This document shows, piece by piece, positions 33,541 to 42,994 of a DNA stretch of 64,000 nt. Made by a program: the position numbers and the translations under genes. The notes under the pieces were generated by a model. It did not search any database and was not told the origin of the DNA. It was given only the letters and a program-made list of their open reading frames with translations. Each line of letters opens with the position of its first letter. Positions within the stretch are counted from its first letter, which is position 1. Source of the DNA: Lachnospiraceae bacterium (GTDB lineage: Bacteria > Bacillota > Clostridia > Lachnospirales > Lachnospiraceae); NCBI GenBank assembly GCA_017622875.1, contig JAGAQG010000033.1, positions 1 to 64,000 of the forward strand, read 5' to 3'.

Positions 33541-36500
33541 ATGAAACAGCAACTAAAAGTTAGAATTCTGTCATTAATTTTAGCAGTTGTTATGACACTT
33601 AATATGGTGCCTGATATGGCCCTTAATGTTTATGCAACTGAGATGACAGAAACGACTGAAGCGACAGAAGTGACTGAGTCGACAGAAACGACAGAAACGA
33701 CTGAAGTGACAGAAGTGACTGAGTCGACTGAAGCGACAGAGACGACTGAAACGACAGAATCTGAAATTGCATTGGTAAGTGATGAGGGCAGCAGTGTGAC
33801 AAATCTGGATACACTGGATACCTCAAGCCTTTCTTTTAATGTAGAAAATCCAGATGGATATGTAACGATCAGTTTTGTTGATAATGGTGACAGATCGGAA
33901 GCAACGATATTAAATCAGGAACTTTATGGGGACGCATTAGGAACGATTATCGAAAAAACAAAAGTTCCATTTAAAAAGGGCGATAACATTGCGGCAGTAA
34001 CTGTACGTTTATTTGAAGCAATGAATTTATCCTATGAATGTACTGGTAAATTAGATGGTGGCTTCTATTTAGAGTCTTTAAATGATTTTCAATTAAATGG
34101 TACATATTATCCACAATTTGGAGAGTTTGATGCGGGCCAAAAATCCGGATGGTGTGTTCGGTTAAATAACTGGCATATTAATCAGGGAACTTCAGCTTTT
34201 GAAGTAGAAGATGGTGATACCATTTCCTGGCTATATACCTGTAAATTAGGCGCAGACATCGGTGCCGATTACAGCAGCAAAAGCGCAGCAATTACAGCTG
34301 TTAAATTTACAGATGCAACCTTGGCTTTAACTGCAGTTGACGGTAAAGAGAAAGAATATACCTGCGAAGTAGCAGAAGATATCAGCAGCATCGCATTTAC
34401 AGTTGAACTGGAAAACTATGGATCAGTAGTGTCTGTGGAAGTAGATGGGCAATCTGTAAAATACCGTCCGGACAATGCGATTTCTGTTACAAAAAACAGT
34501 AACATCGTAATCTCTACTGAACTGGAGTATATGGATGCTAACGATAATAATAAAGTTACAACCTATACGGATTCATGGACAATTCAGTTAACACCTCCTG
34601 CTCCGGTAAATACTGCGCCTGCTGTGAAGACGAATGTACCATCGACAATGTCTGTAGAAATCAATCAGGAAATCACAGTAAATTTTGAAGATTTCTTTGA
34701 GGATGCAGATGGCGATGAACTTACTTACTGTATTAAAATCGCTGCTTTAGGGCTGGATCAGGAAATTTCTGGTTCTGTATTCACAGGATCTGTTCCAGTT
34801 ACAGGAACTTTTAAAGTCATTTTAACTGCAAATGATGGAACAGATGTAGCAACTCATACAATCACTTTAACTGTGACAGCTCCGGCAGATCCGGATAACC
34901 ATGCCCCGGCTTTAAAGGCAGAATTTGCTGAAACAAAAGGCAAAACCTATGTATATAGCAGCTCTTATGTTTATATCTATATGGATGATATCTTTGAAGA
35001 TGCAGACGGAGATGAATTAACATATAAGGCTACTTGCGATGGAGAAGAAGTTGTAATTACTTATAACAGCTGGAGTAAGCAGTATTATATTCAGTTTGCT
35101 GCAAAGCCGGCTGTTAAAGTGTATGAAATTGTAGCAAATGATGGAAAAGCAGATTCAGAAGTATTTACAGCTAAATGTATCGGAACGAGCGCAACGATTA
35201 CAGCAGCAGAAGATACTCCATTAATACCGAGTGGAACCTATTACTATTATGTAAAAGGAACTGCAGAAAATGATACCTTTGCATTAGAGTATACCTTGGA
35301 TGTAAACGAAAAACTTGATACAGAATGGATATCTTCAAATAATAATGTTCTTATCAGTAATGGAGATGGAAAGTATACTGTTAGTGATAAAGTAACAACA
35401 AGACAACAATCACTGTACGTGGGCGTTACCTGCGGTAAAGATACGTGGGGATCTGATATATATCTTGGAACAAAGAATTTTTATATATTACCTGCAATGC
35501 CAGAGTTTAAAGATATTACAGCAGAATTGGCAGAGCATGCAGATAATCAGATAGCAACAACTGAATCAAATGCTGTAACAGGCGGATGGTATTCAAATGA
35601 ATTTGATTATGCAATCGAAGATCCATCAATCTGCAGCATAACAACTTCAGGTACTTACGGATTAAGTGTTACTCCAAAAGCACTTGGAACAACGAAAGTT
35701 ACAGCAACATTTAAATATGATGAATCTATTAAATATGACTTTGAGGTAACAGTAACAGGATGCAGTTTACAGATCAAAGATCAGCCAGGTGTAGACAGTA
35801 TTATTTATAAAGAAAATGAAACTGTTCAGATGGAAGTTCTTGGAGCAGAAAATGGAGAAACATTTACCTGGACAAGTGCAGACGAAAATGTTGCAACAAT
35901 TGATGAAAATGGTCTGGTAACTTTAAAAGGTCTTGGACAGACTTATATTACAGCGATTTCCTCTCTTTCTACAGAGAATAAAACTGTAAAGGCTTCCATG
36001 TATCTTCAGGTAAAAGAAGCCGGAAAAGTATATCTGGAAGATATTGCGTTAACTGCATATTCTTATTTTGAAGGACATATCAGTGCGAAATCAGGATTTA
36101 ATTCTGCTCAGCTTGTTTATGACTGGAGTTTAAAAGAATCCAATTATAGCTATAGTACGCTGGCGTTCACACCATATTTTGATGATGAAACATTAACAGC
36201 AGTTCTTCATTATCAGGTAAGTGGCGGCGAATACCAGATGATGGAACTTGAAAATGGAAAAGCAGTTAGTATTGCAAATGGACTCAATCCGGGACCAAAT
36301 GTTGTAATGATTGATGTTTATCCATCAGATGATGAAGAAAATATTACAACTTATACATTCAACATTTTCCGTACATATAACCCTTCCAATACCATCACGC
36401 GTATGACAATTTATCCAAATGGGGAAACAGCACTTACTTACCCAACTTATAAGGATAATAAAGAGGGTACTCTTTTCCAGTGGGATTCGGAAAACAATGA

Positions 36501-39500
36501 CTTTGTTATAAACCCATGGAATGGAAAGCCAGTTACAAGCTGGAGCTCTACCGTATATAATTATAAAACGTTTGTATATGGCAGCCGAACAAGCTCAATA
36601 TCTGTATCTCCAACGTTTGCATATTCAGGGCAGAGAGTTATGATCTATGTGGATGGAGTAGAACTTGAAGAAGCTGTTACAAACTGGAAGAGCAAAGTAA
36701 TTCCAATTGATTCTGAAAAAACAACAAAAATTGAATTCCATGTAAACTCTGAAAAGTATCATGCAGAACAGCTTGCGGCTGGGGTAGAAGATCCATTTAC
36801 AGCACCTGAAAAGATATATACACTTTATGTAGAAAGCGTAGAACCTTTAGGAATTGATGCAGAAATCTTATCCGCAGAATTAGATGGTGGAGAATTCTAC
36901 AAACCAGGATTCTCAAGTAAGGTCTATACAATCTCTGCATTACTTCCTGCAGATCAATCCAGTACAGGACTTACATTTACAGTTCCGGCAGGAATTGATG
37001 TTTACAAAGGAACTGTAAATGCTTCTAATAAATTAGAGGCATGGGAGCAGGATGAAGATGGAAATAATGTCTTTAAGACCGAATTAACAATTACAGGTAC
37101 TGCGGCAACAGCATATTCAACGACAAATATAATTCTTCAGGTAACAGATGAAGAAGGAAATGTTGGACAGGCACAATATGCATTTACAATTTTAAGACGT
37201 GGTACAAAGGATATTTATCCTGATAGTATTGAGGATTACTTATGTATCGGTTCTCAGTATACAAACTCATCCAGCTATGGAACAATGCCTGAAAGAACAT
37301 TGAAAGCAGGCGGTGGGGTATTATCTTTAGGTAACTATGGAGGATATATTGTATACAAGTATGATAAACCAATCGAGAATGATCCAAACAATCCATATGG
37401 TGTAGATTTTGTAGCATATGGAAACTCTTTCGGTAACGGTGGTCATGAACCTGGTTATGTTCAGGTATCAAAAGATGGAGAAACCTGGTATACTCTGGCG
37501 GGTTCATCGCATTTTGATGATTACTGTGACTGGGATTTCTGGAAAACCTATGTAAATACAGACGGAAAATCTTCATGGACAGACAGTGATGGTGCAACAA
37601 ATACAGAAAGCTTAAATTATCCATCTGTTTCTGCTTATCCATATTTTAACTGGACAGATGAACTGCAGAAATCTATAACAGCTACAGGACCTGTGCTTAA
37701 GAGCGCAAGTTCAGATGCCTATGGAAGTGCAGCGGCAGCACTCCCTGTATTTGGATATGTTGACGTTAATACCAATGGTACAATCAATGGTACCTCCAAT
37801 AACCCATACAATCATCCGGGAGCACTTGCAGCAGGCGGTGATATGTTTGACCTTGACTGGGCAGTAGATGAAGATGGAATGCCTGTGGAATTAGACAGCA
37901 TCTCCTATATCCGAATCGCTACAGCATCCAGCATCTGGGCAGGAGCAATCGGTGAGAAATCTACAGAAGTAACAGCAGTGATGCGTGTTACAAATACTGC
38001 AGAAGATACAGTTGGAGAAACGGCAAGACCATCTTCTGTAAAAGTAAATGGTACAGAAATTGACATTACTGGTGATGGACAGGTATTTGAAGCTGTCTAT
38101 GATCCGGATTACAGAACAGGGGAAGAAAATGATAAGGTTCTTAAAATTGAAGTAGAAGCTTCAGAAGATGCCAATATTTACATCAATGACACTTACGGAG
38201 CTTCCCGTGAATACACAGTGATTCCTGAAAAAGAAATTATCAGAATTATCGTTCAGGAAGGCGAAAAAGAACCAGCAATCATTTATCTGACTCTGAAAGA
38301 TAAAGCGACAGCAGAAGTAGAGGATGTAATTGCAAAGATTGATGCAATCGGCGAAGTTACATTAAATTCTGAACAGAAGATCGCTGATGCAAGAGCTGCT
38401 TATGATGCATTAACAGAGGAACAGAAAGCTCTTGTAACAAATTATGAAACATTAACATTGGCTGAAGCAAAGCTGGCATATTTAAAGAGAGAACCGGTTG
38501 ACGAAACTCTTTCCTCTGAATGGCCAAGTTTCCGCGGAAACAGCTATAATAATGGAATTACCTCAGCTCAGACACCTAGAAAAGAAAGCGAAGCAGATCT
38601 TTTATGGGCAAAGAAAATGAGTACTGGCTGGAGTGATGTACCAAGCCCAATGATCATTGTAGATGATGTGATCTTTACAATGTGCGGAAGCACTTTAAAG
38701 AAAATTGATAAGAGTACGGGCGAGGTTCTGGCAACTGCTACTATGGCGGCGGCAACAAATTGGGGAACAGTTCCACCTACCTATGGCGGCGGCATGATCT
38801 TCTGTCCATTGGCAAATGGAACGATTCAGGCATTTAATGCAAAAACATTAGAATCCCTGTGGGTATACAAAGACGCAAATGGAGGACAGTCACAGAGTCC
38901 GATCGCCTATGCTGATGGATATGTATACGTAGGCTTTGGATATGGCAGAGAATATGCATTTGTCTGCTTATCCGCAAACGATGAAGAAACAGGTGTAAAA
39001 GAAGCAACATGGCGCGTACTGGACAACAGCGGTTTCTACTGGGCAGGCGCAGTTGTAGTCGGAGATTATGTAGTTTATGGTAACGATGCTGGACATTTAT
39101 TCAGCAGAAATAAAGAAACAGGAGCGCTTATCACTGAACTTACAGTAAACGAAAGTGCAAAAATTAGATCAAGTGTTACATATGACAATGGAAAAATTTA
39201 CTTTACATTAAACAATGCTACACTTTGTATGGCTGATCTGGATGCAAAAACAGGTGAGTTAACAAATCTTAAGACAGTTGATTGCTCTGCATATGGCAGC
39301 GCATCTACAAGTACACCGGTAGTGTATAAAGGAATGGCATACATTGGTGCAGGAAGCTGGAGCGGAAGCAAGAATATTGTCTGCGTTGATACAGAAACTC
39401 TGGAGATTAAGTGGGCAATTGCGGAACCAGCATACCCACAGTGTTCTGTATTATTATCAACTGCTTACGAAGAAAGTGGCTATATTTATCTGTACGTAAC

Positions 39501-42009
39501 TTATAATGCAAATCCAGGTGGAATCAATGTAATCAAGGCAAAAGCAGATGGCTCAGAAGCAACACAGTCTGTGTTATATGATGCAGAAGGATACGAACAG
39601 TATTGTGTTTGCAGTGCTTTAGCAGATTCTGACGGAACTCTGTATTACAAGAATGACAGTGGAAACATTTTCGCACTTGCAATGAATGAACAGGGTAAAC
39701 AGCAGCTTCAAGATGAAGCAAAAACGCTGGAAATTTATAAGACAACCGGTGATTACCTTGAAAATCTTTCCAAGACAACAGCTCCAACCGTAAGCTCTAT
39801 CGGAGGAGAATGGCTGGTTCTTGGTTTAGTACGAAGCGGACGTGAGGTTCCGGAAGGTTACTATCAGAATGCAGTATCTTACGTAGAAGAAAACATTAAC
39901 AGTAAAGAACAGTTAGATTCTAACAAATCAACCGATAATTCACGACTGATTCTTGCCCTTACAGCAGCAGGATATGATGTGACAAATGTGGCTGGACACA
40001 ACCTGCTTATGGGCTTGACGGATATGAATTACGTAAAATATCAGGGATTTAATGGTCCAATCTGGGCGCTGATCGCACTGGATTCCCATGATTATGAAAT
40101 TCCTGAAAATACTGCAGCGAATCCGGTAACCCGTGAGAAGCTGATTGCGGAAATTGTAAATGCTGCATTAGAAAATGGCGGCTGGGTACTTGATAATGAA
40201 GCTTATAATACCGCTGATCCGGATGTTACAGCAATGGCAATTCAGGCATTGGCACCATATTATGATGATGCTGATTATCCGGAAGTAAAAACAGTTGTAG
40301 ATAAAGCTCTGGATGCTCTTTCCGGATTACAGCAGAGTGATGGCGGATTTATTACTATCAATTATGCAAACAGTGAATCCAGCGCTCAGGTACTGACAGC
40401 ATTAACTTCTATTGGTATTGATCCATTAGAAGATACAAGATTTATCAAGAATGGAAATACTGTCATTGATGCTCTTTGTAATTATTATGTAGAAGGCGGC
40501 GGATTTAAGCATATCGCTTCTAATACAAAGCTGGACGGAATGGCAACAGAGCAGGGATACTATGCACTTGCTTCATATTACCGTATGACAGATGGTAAGA
40601 CATCTCTTTATGATATGTCTGATGTGGAAATTAAAAAGGCCTCAGATGTAGCAGAAGATCTGATTGCTAAGATTGGCAGCGTGAGTGCAGGAAGTGAGGC
40701 TGCGATTAAAGCAGCAAGGGCAGCATATGATGCTTTAACTACTGAAGAAAAGAATGCAGTTTCAAACTATGCAGTACTTTTGGCGGCAGAAGAAGCTTAT
40801 GCAGAAATTGCTAAAAAGATTGCCAATGTAAAAGAACTGATCGATGCAATCGGTACAGTAAAATACAATAAAACAAGTGCTGATAAGATCGAAGCAGCCA
40901 GAAAAGCATACGATAAGCTTACATCAGATGAAAAGAACTATATTGATAATTATGCAACCTTAACAGCGGCTGAAAAGAAATATTCACAGCTTAAAAACGC
41001 AGATAAAGTCATGGATCTGATTGATAAGATCGGAACAGTCACAACTGACAGCGAAGATGATATCAAAGCAGCCAGAAAAGCTTATGATGCACTTACAAAA
41101 GAAGAAAAAGCACTGGTTGATAATTATTCAACATTGACAAAAGCAGAGCGTAAGCTGGCAGCACTTCTTGAGCCTGAAGGAGAAACAAAAACTCTGGCGG
41201 ATGGAGTGACAAAAGTGATCGGTGATGGCGATACAGAAGTCAAGATTGGTGATGTGCTCTATCTTGTAGATGAAGCAGCAGCAACATTGATGGAAAAAAT
41301 CGAAGCACTTGCCGCAAAAGCAGATCCAGCGGCAGAGGATATCATTGCCCTTTACAAAGAATATGATGCAATGTCAGCAGATTTGAAAGCGCAGGTATTC
41401 AATTATGATGACTTAGAGGCTATGACAAACAAACTTGGCATCGAAAATCATAAAGATGCTGCAACAGGAATGTCTGTAGATGGAGTAGAATGGTACATCA
41501 AGCTTGTAGTAGAAGAAATCTCCGGAACTGATGAATATGATGGTTTTGCAAACAGTATCGGAAACAATACGTTAGTGAAATTATGGGATATTTATCTGTT
41601 GAACCTTTTGACAGGCGAAAAAGTACAGACTGTTCAGAATCTTACTTTAAAGATTGGAAATATTGATGTTTCTGATTTTGAAGAAATCCGTATTGCACGT
41701 TTGACAGATGCCGGAACAATGGAATATCTGGAATGTACAGTGGTAGATGGATATCTGACATGGAAAACAAATGATCTTTCTCTGTTTGGTCTCATCGGAG
41801 GTCAGGGAGAAGCTAAAAATGTTCTCGAGGAAGCTGAAGACACAGTTGAAGAAGAAGTTACAGAAGCGGAAACTGTAGATGCAGTGATCGAAGAGACAGA
41901 GGAAGATGGCATTCCTTGGATGTGGATCATGTTGATCGTATTAGGTGTTGCAGTATTAGCAGCAGTAATCGTGTTAAAAAAGAAAAATGAATCCAATTCC
42001 GTAGAATAA
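33541..42009 (+). CDS. Giant multidomain surface protein with DUF4430, beta-propeller and alpha/alpha toroid
   Basis: This is a 2822-aa exported protein. It has a signal peptide (1-32) and a Thr/Glu repeat stalk (33-75), then DUF4430 (about 96-245). Cadherin/Ig-like domains follow, two with EDADGDELTY (353-545), a Big_2-like domain (740-825) and further sandwiches to about 1215. Next come a surface domain (1220-1500) and a PQQ-type propeller (about 1657-2055, starting EWPSFRGN). An alpha/alpha toroid of the prenyltransferase-like type (about 2058-2364) has ADPDVTAMAIQALAPYY and SDGGFITINYA. A helical AYDALT-type repeat occurs once at about 1591 and three times at 2365-2545. A C-terminal membrane helix (about 2793-2812) anchors it; there is no LPXTG. 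Toroid plus DUF4430 is the fold pair of transcobalamin. The ATG at 33541 gives the signal peptide. Confidence 0.8.
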   Translation: MKQQLKVRILSLILAVVMTLNMVPDMALNVYATEMTETTEATEVTESTETTETTEVTEVTESTEATETTETTESEIALVSDEGSSVTNLDTLDTSSLSFNVENPDGYVTISFVDNGDRSEATILNQELYGDALGTIIEKTKVPFKKGDNIAAVTVRLFEAMNLSYECTGKLDGGFYLESLNDFQLNGTYYPQFGEFDAGQKSGWCVRLNNWHINQGTSAFEVEDGDTISWLYTCKLGADIGADYSSKSAAITAVKFTDATLALTAVDGKEKEYTCEVAEDISSIAFTVELENYGSVVSVEVDGQSVKYRPDNAISVTKNSNIVISTELEYMDANDNNKVTTYTDSWTIQLTPPAPVNTAPAVKTNVPSTMSVEINQEITVNFEDFFEDADGDELTYCIKIAALGLDQEISGSVFTGSVPVTGTFKVILTANDGTDVATHTITLTVTAPADPDNHAPALKAEFAETKGKTYVYSSSYVYIYMDDIFEDADGDELTYKATCDGEEVVITYNSWSKQYYIQFAAKPAVKVYEIVANDGKADSEVFTAKCIGTSATITAAEDTPLIPSGTYYYYVKGTAENDTFALEYTLDVNEKLDTEWISSNNNVLISNGDGKYTVSDKVTTRQQSLYVGVTCGKDTWGSDIYLGTKNFYILPAMPEFKDITAELAEHADNQIATTESNAVTGGWYSNEFDYAIEDPSICSITTSGTYGLSVTPKALGTTKVTATFKYDESIKYDFEVTVTGCSLQIKDQPGVDSIIYKENETVQMEVLGAENGETFTWTSADENVATIDENGLVTLKGLGQTYITAISSLSTENKTVKASMYLQVKEAGKVYLEDIALTAYSYFEGHISAKSGFNSAQLVYDWSLKESNYSYSTLAFTPYFDDETLTAVLHYQVSGGEYQMMELENGKAVSIANGLNPGPNVVMIDVYPSDDEENITTYTFNIFRTYNPSNTITRMTIYPNGETALTYPTYKDNKEGTLFQWDSENNDFVINPWNGKPVTSWSSTVYNYKTFVYGSRTSSISVSPTFAYSGQRVMIYVDGVELEEAVTNWKSKVIPIDSEKTTKIEFHVNSEKYHAEQLAAGVEDPFTAPEKIYTLYVESVEPLGIDAEILSAELDGGEFYKPGFSSKVYTISALLPADQSSTGLTFTVPAGIDVYKGTVNASNKLEAWEQDEDGNNVFKTELTITGTAATAYSTTNIILQVTDEEGNVGQAQYAFTILRRGTKDIYPDSIEDYLCIGSQYTNSSSYGTMPERTLKAGGGVLSLGNYGGYIVYKYDKPIENDPNNPYGVDFVAYGNSFGNGGHEPGYVQVSKDGETWYTLAGSSHFDDYCDWDFWKTYVNTDGKSSWTDSDGATNTESLNYPSVSAYPYFNWTDELQKSITATGPVLKSASSDAYGSAAAALPVFGYVDVNTNGTINGTSNNPYNHPGALAAGGDMFDLDWAVDEDGMPVELDSISYIRIATASSIWAGAIGEKSTEVTAVMRVTNTAEDTVGETARPSSVKVNGTEIDITGDGQVFEAVYDPDYRTGEENDKVLKIEVEASEDANIYINDTYGASREYTVIPEKEIIRIIVQEGEKEPAIIYLTLKDKATAEVEDVIAKIDAIGEVTLNSEQKIADARAAYDALTEEQKALVTNYETLTLAEAKLAYLKREPVDETLSSEWPSFRGNSYNNGITSAQTPRKESEADLLWAKKMSTGWSDVPSPMIIVDDVIFTMCGSTLKKIDKSTGEVLATATMAAATNWGTVPPTYGGGMIFCPLANGTIQAFNAKTLESLWVYKDANGGQSQSPIAYADGYVYVGFGYGREYAFVCLSANDEETGVKEATWRVLDNSGFYWAGAVVVGDYVVYGNDAGHLFSRNKETGALITELTVNESAKIRSSVTYDNGKIYFTLNNATLCMADLDAKTGELTNLKTVDCSAYGSASTSTPVVYKGMAYIGAGSWSGSKNIVCVDTETLEIKWAIAEPAYPQCSVLLSTAYEESGYIYLYVTYNANPGGINVIKAKADGSEATQSVLYDAEGYEQYCVCSALADSDGTLYYKNDSGNIFALAMNEQGKQQLQDEAKTLEIYKTTGDYLENLSKTTAPTVSSIGGEWLVLGLVRSGREVPEGYYQNAVSYVEENINSKEQLDSNKSTDNSRLILALTAAGYDVTNVAGHNLLMGLTDMNYVKYQGFNGPIWALIALDSHDYEIPENTAANPVTREKLIAEIVNAALENGGWVLDNEAYNTADPDVTAMAIQALAPYYDDADYPEVKTVVDKALDALSGLQQSDGGFITINYANSESSAQVLTALTSIGIDPLEDTRFIKNGNTVIDALCNYYVEGGGFKHIASNTKLDGMATEQGYYALASYYRMTDGKTSLYDMSDVEIKKASDVAEDLIAKIGSVSAGSEAAIKAARAAYDALTTEEKNAVSNYAVLLAAEEAYAEIAKKIANVKELIDAIGTVKYNKTSADKIEAARKAYDKLTSDEKNYIDNYATLTAAEKKYSQLKNADKVMDLIDKIGTVTTDSEDDIKAARKAYDALTKEEKALVDNYSTLTKAERKLAALLEPEGETKTLADGVTKVIGDGDTEVKIGDVLYLVDEAAATLMEKIEALAAKADPAAEDIIALYKEYDAMSADLKAQVFNYDDLEAMTNKLGIENHKDAATGMSVDGVEWYIKLVVEEISGTDEYDGFANSIGNNTLVKLWDIYLLNLLTGEKVQTVQNLTLKIGNIDVSDFEEIRIARLTDAGTMEYLECTVVDGYLTWKTNDLSLFGLIGGQGEAKNVLEEAEDTVEEEVTEAETVDAVIEETEEDGIPWMWIMLIVLGVAVLAAVIVLKKKNESNSVE

Positions 42010-42015
42010 AGGAAA

Positions 42016-42042
42016 GGGGCGTACCATTTTGGTATGCCCCTG
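42016..42042 (+). promoter_or_regulatory. Intergenic hairpin between surface protein and ECF genes
   Basis: GGGGCGTACCA pairs with TGGTATGCCCC (one G-U pair) around loop TTT, six nt after the stop codon, without a U run. It is more likely an mRNA-processing or stability hairpin that sets the ratio of surface protein to transporter than a full terminator. Confidence 0.5.
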
Positions 42043-42106
42043 TTAGGCATAAACGGATGTCTATTTTTTTGCTTTATTTAGAATCAACGATAGAAAGTAA
42101 TCAATT

Positions 42107-42994
42107 ATGAGAGATGCATTTTCGGATTGTCATCCGATCATTAACTTTATATTTTACATTGCAGCACTGATCATGGGAATGTGCTTTGTACATCCCGTAT
42201 TTCTTGCCTGCTCCTTTGTATTATCCATGAGCTATTATGCTGTGCTAAAAAAGGGTGCATTGAAATATCTGGCAGGTATGAGCGGGTTGTTCATCGGCTT
42301 GTCAGTTATCAATCCATTGTTTGGAAGTTACGGTAAGACTGTTTTATTTACCTATTTTAATGGAAGAATCTATACCATTGAAATGTTATGTTATGGGATA
42401 GCGCTGGCAGCAATGTTCGTTACCGTCATTACATGGTTTGCGACCTATAACGAGGTCATGACCAGTGACAAGTTTCTATATTGCTTTGGGCGCCTGGCCC
42501 CCTCCATATCATTGATCTTGACGATGGTGCTCCGACTGGTTCCGAGTTTTCAGAAGAAAACAGAGCAGATCAGTGGAGCCAGAAGGTGTATTGGTATGTC
42601 TGTGGAGAATGGGACGACCTATGAAAAAGCGGAGCATGGCCTGACCATTGTATCAGCCCTGACTTCCTGGGCACTGGAAGGCGGTGTGATCATGGCAGAC
42701 AGTATGCGAAGCCGAGGATTCGGAAGCGGTAAGCGAACGAGTTTTTCAGTTTATCATATGAAAAAACAGGATAAGATTTTGCTTGTTACAATGATATTAC
42801 TCATTGTTTCGATTATGATATGTTCCTCTCAGGGCGGAATGGAAGCGACCTATACCCCTGAGATGTATATTGCAGGCCGTGGGAACTTATGGACGGTCCT
42901 TGGCGTGATCTGCTATTTTCTGTTTTTGTCCATCCCGACAGTTTTACATATTATGGAGGAAATCACATGGCACATTTTGAAATCAAGAATTTAA
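42107..42994 (+). CDS. ECF transporter T component (EcfT/CbiQ family), first copy
   Basis: This 295-aa membrane protein of the CbiQ/EcfT family has about six helices. A cytoplasmic coupling segment includes RLVPSFQKKTEQISGARR, and the second coupling motif SMRSRGFGSGKRT is the Arg-containing helix that docks into the ATPases. It begins 97 nt after the giant surface-protein gene and overlaps the ATPase gene by 28 nt. Confidence 0.85.
   Translation: MRDAFSDCHPIINFIFYIAALIMGMCFVHPVFLACSFVLSMSYYAVLKKGALKYLAGMSGLFIGLSVINPLFGSYGKTVLFTYFNGRIYTIEMLCYGIALAAMFVTVITWFATYNEVMTSDKFLYCFGRLAPSISLILTMVLRLVPSFQKKTEQISGARRCIGMSVENGTTYEKAEHGLTIVSALTSWALEGGVIMADSMRSRGFGSGKRTSFSVYHMKKQDKILLVTMILLIVSIMICSSQGGMEATYTPEMYIAGRGNLWTVLGVICYFLFLSIPTVLHIMEEITWHILKSRI

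Noticed and set aside
33640..33765. Repetitive GACTGAAGCGACAGA-type DNA resembling a CRISPR or satellite
   Set aside because: It lies in frame in the giant gene and encodes the Thr/Glu stalk; there are no spacers or constant repeat units.
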